Below, one piece after another: positions 59,094 to 64,000 of a stretch of 64,000 bases of DNA (position 1 is the first letter of the stretch; the number at the start of each line of letters is the position of its first letter). The stretch is from Rhynchopus sp. YZ270_cl-10. Taxonomy: Eukaryota > Euglenozoa > Diplonemea > Diplonemida > Diplonemidae. The stretch is from positions 682,001 to 746,000 of the forward strand of contig OZ037847.1 of assembly GCA_964035575.1 (NCBI GenBank), written 5' to 3'. The position numbers were made by a program, and so were the translations under genes. The notes beneath the pieces are model-generated. The model was not told the DNA's origin, made no database searches, and saw only the letters and a list, made by a program, of their open reading frames with translations.

Positions 59094-62000
59094 TCACGTC
59101 ACGGCAGACGCCCCCGAAGGGTCGTGACGGTGATGCAGTGGTTGAATGCCTTCCTGGGCCGCGTGCTTGAATTGCGGGTGGCAGGAGTGGCAGCATTCGT
59201 TTAGGCTTTTTCTGTCCAAGTGGCAGGCCCCACAGCGCGTCAATCTGTGGCTCAGGCAGAAGTCCATCACAAGCTCAAGGCCATCATCCTCTCTGTGGTG
59301 CAGGTTGCAGCAGGTTTCCACTACGGCTCGCACTTTCACACAGGACACACATCTGACTTTTCCGTGGCTCTCACATGAGATGATTTTGGCGTTCTTGCGG
59401 GCCCCCGCGGGGGCTGGTCGCGGGGGTCTGGACCTGAAGGCTGCAGTGTCCACCGCCGCTCTGCCCCGTGCCTGGCTGGATGCCTCCGTCCAGTTCGCGG
59501 CGTAGTGGTCCTGGGGGTAGAACCGTGCTGCCCATGCTTGGCTCTCCTCATACAGGATGGAGCTAGGGCCATGCGGCTGTTCGCTGCGGATGTTGTGGGC
59601 GTTGAGGTGGCGGAGGACGGCCTCTGTCTTGGCGGAAAGCACAGCCCGTCGGTTTACCCCTTGCACCACTGTCCCTCCGAGCGCTGTCAGACTGGTGACA
59701 CCTCCCTCTTTGCCTCTGGTCCAACTGTCGACTTGGACCACACTGCGTAGGTCACGGGTGAGGCTCTGCAGTGACAGTGCTTTGGCCCATACGCTCTTTT
59801 GGAAGAGAGGGTATTCTGCAGCTGCCTGGCTTAGCTGCTCCGCCCTCGCAACTTCGACCGTATCCATCGCTTCATTGCTGAGAGCGTCAGCGTCAGTGTT
59901 GAGGTTCCGCTTGACGTGGCGCCATTCGATGACGTAGCGGGGTTGCAGGTCTCGGATTTGGGCCCTGATGCGGTGGAGGAATGGCTGGAGGTTCTCTTTG
60001 CATGTTGTGTTCCCCTTGATGTGCTCGATGATCAGTTTAGAGTCACCGTATATGGTCGCCTGGCCACACACTTCTGGGGGTAGGTCGCGAAGAAGGCAAA
60101 GGCCACTGCTAGCCCCTTCGTACTCGGCAACGTTGTTGCTTCTTGCAAATGGCAGGGGCGTAGCTACGGATGCTGCCTTCACCCCGTCGATGTAGACAAC
60201 TGCTCCTGCCCCTGCCCTCGCAAATACCGTACCGTTCTGTCTAGCACCACCATCAAAGAACACCTCTGTGCCCTGGCGGCCTTCTAGGGTGTTGCGCACA
60301 GTGCACACGGTTTGAGACGCACAGTATGGCTGGTATCTACGGTTCTTGATACCCGGCAAGGAAAGTCCCGTGGTCAGCTCGAAGTCTATTGCGAGCTCAA
60401 TGTAGCTAACGGAGTGCTCCGATCCGTTATGCGCCCATTGCAGACTGTTTACCCAGTGGTTGGTTGCGTACCATAGGTCTTCACTGTGTTTCCATATGGC
60501 CCCCACGTCTTGGTAACGCAGTGAAGGGAGTTGCACTCGCATGGGTTGGGGAGAAGACCATCCCCATGGGTAGTCAACCAGGCGGTGGTGGCGGGCCGAC
60601 TCTGCTGGGCGGTCATCTCGAATCTGTCTTTGCCTGACTATCTCTATGAATAGCCTTTGCAGATTTCTCACTAGTGCGATCCTCTCGTGGTCGTCTCGCG
60701 GGAGAACGTTGTCGTGGCAGTCGTGACGGTACCGTGGTGCCACCCCGCAAATGACCAGACAGTTCGGCCAGTCCGTCCTGTCCGCGGCTGCGACAGGGTG
60801 ACGGCTGCGTACCTCCTCCCACGCACTGCATTCCCACCACATATGGCGAACTGTTTCGCGGGCTTCGGTCTCACAGTAAGGGCATCCGTCGGTGATGAGG
60901 CCGGATCTACCCGTTGTTGTCATTGCCCCTGCGATGATGGAGCGAAGGATGCCTTTCTGGTACCCGGTTAAGTTGCTCTCGGGGTCTTCCAGCAGGTGCC
61001 TGGTCACTCTGCCGTCAACACCATGTTGGAGTCCGTCGTAGTCGCTCGATCGCTTGTTCGCAAGGGACCTCATTAGGGCATTCCGCAGTTTGTGACGTGC
61101 CTCGGCCTCGACTGACGTGGCTTGCTTTTCGGTGAGGGTGTCAACGTCCAGCAGGGTTTGGTCTCCTGATTCGTTGGTGAATCTGACTTGGTTGGGGGCA
61201 ACCCAGTCCCACCCCAAGGCGTTCAGTGATTCATTGAGGAGGAAGAACGGTCCGTAGGACAGGGAATCTCTGTGCTGCCACGCCACCGCACATAGATGTC
61301 TGCAGTTTTCTCTTCTCATCTGTTTGATCCACGCACGTAGCCTGCGAATGTGGAAGACCATCTCCGGGTCTAGTCGGTGGCCGTGCTGTAGGATGTGCAT
61401 GACCGCCACCACAGCACGTCGCGAAGGCCCGGTCCAGACAGCTGCTGTGAAGTTTTTCTGAAGTTTTGCCCGTTTCTCCGGGGACAGGTAAGTCACGGAC
61501 GCGCCATAATAGCACTTTGACCCCGCAGTCATTGCCGCTATGTGGTCTCGGTGGTTTACTGGTGTTGGGAGGGACCGCACCCTTCCCAGGTTCTTCACCG
61601 CGTTTGAGGACCTGTTGGAGATGCGATTGGAGACGGGCAAGGAGCTAAGGTTGGTGCCTGGTTGTGCGTGCTGCATGACCCCTGTGCTGTCGAAGCTGTT
61701 CTTGACAGGGAGGAACGTCGGAGGGTTGTGGCACATTAGCTCTCCGGTTTGCACGTTGATCACCTTGATTTCACATGGGCGCGTGCGGCACGTGGAGAAG
61801 GTGAGCGACTTTGAGACGCTGATGTCCATCTGGGTGTGGTGAGAGAAGATCACTGTTCGGTCAACGGCCATCTGCTGGAGCTGGTGAGATGGGGCAGTGG
61901 CGTAGATGTCGTCAACGAATGATGTGGTCTCAGCCCCCTTGCTGTCGACCTCACGCATCCATACGCTGATAACAATGTTTATTAGGATCACACTCAATGG

Positions 62001-64000
62001 GCACCCCTGCATGATACCATTGGTTGGTGTGAAGGGTTCTCCCACAGACCCGTTGCACCGGAAGTGTCTCTTCATCTTCACATAAGCCTCTCTGAGTACC
62101 GATAGCACCACTCCATTGAAGCCCAGTCTCGCTGCAAGGCACATCGCGATGTTGATGGGGACGGTATCAAAGCACTTCTTAAAGTCTATGGCTACTCCAA
62201 AGATGTGTTCACCGGTGAGGTGTGCGCATTCTAACTGTGCTGCGAGGTGCCAGTACAAGTCCTCCGTCCCGTGTTTGGGCCTGCACCCGTGCAATCCTGC
62301 AGGTGACAACTTGTCCAACCACGGAAAGGCGGATTGAGCACGTATCGATGCCCATATCCTATAGAGGACCGCCGTGATGGTGATGGGTCGTTGCGACAGG
62401 GGGTCTCCATCACTGTCTGGTTTCGGGATTAGCGGCACCAGTGCTTGCATGAGGGCTTCAGGCCACACGCCGTCCCGTTCGACGGCATTTAGGCATTCCA
62501 CAAGGATGGCGATGATAGAGTCAGGTAGCTGTTCCACTTCGTGTGCTCTCCATCCGTGCATGCCTGGTGAGGTGGTACGCTTCATACGTTTGAGTGCCTT
62601 GTGTACATCTTCCACCTTGATGGGTTCACAAGTCATGTCTTCTGCCGCCGGTAGTACATCTTCGTACACTGCGAGGAAGGAGTCCCAACTTGGCTCGGGT
62701 GAGGAGGCGTATTTTTGGAATATACCACCCCATGCCTGGTTGTCTCTGAGGAGGGAGTCAACCTTGGCTGGGTCAGCCGTGAGAGTGCCATCTTGTTGCT
62801 TCATGAACGCTGCCGGCGTGGTGAAGCGGTCAGCCACATAGTCGAAGATGGCACCTTGACCTTTGCTCCCAACGTTTTGCATGGTGTGCTTCCAATGCAG
62901 ACTGCGTTGTGCCTTCATGGCGGCAAAGGCTTCTCTCTGGGAGCCTTCGAGTTTCTCTAGGAGGCGGTGCAGGTAATCCACTCCGGGGTTTGGTACGAAG
63001 AGGGCCTCAGTGATCTCATCCCTCAGCGGGCCTCCTCGGAGTCGGGACAGCGCCTCCCACGCGTACCTCTCCCTGCGGGTCATTGCGTACGGCTTGTCCA
63101 CAAGCAGTCTGGCCCTTCCTATTTGGAGAAGCGTGCGTAGGTTTCCCATGACAGCGTCCCTCGCCCTTGTTAGCTTTGAGGACGCCCCATTTTTGCTGCT
63201 GTGCTTTGTGGCGTGCCTGGCCGTCTTCACAAGGGATGTCTCGCTTCGCCCGCAGTAATCAGAATGTGGGGACGCTATGCTGTCCTCATGGAGGAGGAGT
63301 AGGAACTTCTCACCCACCTCTGCAAACTCAGCAAGCTTGCTTTCTCCTGATGCCTCGCTCCTGTCGTTTTTCTCCAGCTGGCTAGCAAATGCCACCGCAG
63401 TCTCTGGGGTGTTCCTTGGTCTATCCAGTGGGAAGGGCTTGGGGAGCACGCATCTCCGGGTGCGGCCAGAATATACGTTTAGGTCGAGGGTGAAGGTGAG
63501 CGGTACATGTGTCGGGAAAGGGCAGTCGTCGAAGCTGGAGTCAACTGTCACTTTATAGATCGCTGGTGCTGCCGTCGCATTCGCCAGGCACATATCAATC
63601 CGCGTTCCGTTCGAGTTGGCCGTTCTGCAGGTGAAAGGTGGAGGGGTCCGTTGGGCAGCGGCTAGGCTCTCCGCCACATCAACCCATCTTCCAGATCTCT
63701 GCGCTGCCGCAAGAGTGACGCTATTGGAGGCGTTGCAGTTGAAGTCCCCGATGATGATGACTGGGACTGCGTGACCCAGGCCAGTTGCCATCTCCAATGC
63801 GTCCTTGATGAGTGCTTCTCGTTCGGCCGCCGCCTCCTGGCCTGCGTGTGCGTAGAGGGAGATGACGTGGAAGGCAGCCCCTGCGCCCACCGCAACAGCT
63901 GTGTGGACCACCCTCGTTGAATCGTGACAGCGTTTTTCCACCGGTGATTTAGGCGCGATGGTTTGCGCTATCAGGCCACTCTTGGTCATTATCGCCACGC
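59094..64000 (-). mobile_element. Non-LTR retrotransposon (LINE), endonuclease-RT-RNase H
   Basis: One open frame of more than 1634 residues, running off the right edge at its N-terminal side. In order: AP-endonuclease (GDFNCNA; RIDMCLAN; FPTHVPLTF), with the first catalytic motifs outside the window. Then reverse transcriptase (AIDFKKCFD near 62187 and FVDDIYA near 61915, an FADD variant; GIMQGCPLS). Then a CPYC-to-H-to-C zinc motif near 60880. RNase H follows with all four acids (FFDGG, AEYEG, GDSKLII, TDADAL; 60260-59880). A Cys/His-rich tail closes it (CVSCVKVRAVVETCCNLHH; CGACHLDRKSLNECCHSCH). No stop or frameshift in the visible part, so the copy looks recent. RNase H after RT places it near the I/ingi/L1Tc side of LINEs. 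Confidence 0.92.

Overview
The window is eukaryotic nuclear DNA from a protist. Several genes carry GT-AG introns that can be placed by hand (29, 40 and 44 nt in three genes, about 180-360 nt in others). Stops of all three standard kinds are used. Coding DNA is GC-balanced and lies in AT-rich spacers full of A/T homopolymers. Every gene recognised with confidence (about 19, from 666 to the right edge) is on the minus strand, like the one-directional gene clusters of Euglenozoa. The LINE at the right edge has its RNase H after the reverse transcriptase, as in trypanosomatid L1Tc/ingi elements, and there is a phosphonopyruvate decarboxylase. Together these make a euglenozoan (for example a diplonemid) plausible. 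The lineage is an inference, not shown by the sequence.

Layout: 1-665 is low-complexity and inverted-repeat DNA. From 666 to 7180 lie a five-exon gene with a MIB/SH3-like domain, a Ctr-type copper transporter, a METTL25-like methyltransferase and an unknown protein. At 8862-11321 a secreted protein consists mostly of about 36 copies of a 20-residue repeat with four N-glycosylation sequons each. Then follow phosphonopyruvate decarboxylase (12674-13861), a protein kinase (15296-16528), signal peptidase complex subunit 3 (18102-19011, three exons) and a small possible BRK1/WASHC3-like protein (19044-19580). A 4.9-kb repeat-rich spacer leads to glucose-6-phosphate dehydrogenase (24480-26170, two exons). 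Two mosaic RING E3 paralogues (27474-28364, 29387-30439), an SLC6-type transporter (32486-34582), a TPR protein (35162-36061) and a kinesin (38909-41321, two exons) come next. From 42613 to 54176 stand five paralogues of an unrecognised coiled-coil family, two of them almost identical. A LINE with endonuclease, reverse transcriptase, RNase H and a Cys/His-rich tail fills 59094 to the right edge and runs out of the window.

The spacers and some introns hold two kinds of small repeat. One is a set of TIR-bounded, MITE-like elements. The other, the most striking signal here, is a superfamily of about 40 short hairpins in four classes (A, B, C, D). Stem sequences differ between classes while the fold and parts of the loop are kept. 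All copies found point the same way, and most stem mismatches seen on the plus strand become G-U pairs on the minus strand, the strand of the genes. This suggests a structured RNA read with the gene transcripts; its function is unknown.

The genes are mostly unrelated housekeeping functions (redox metabolism, secretion, copper and solute uptake, motility, ubiquitin ligation, phosphonate metabolism). The order implies no shared pathway; the tandem paralogues and the common strand are what link them.
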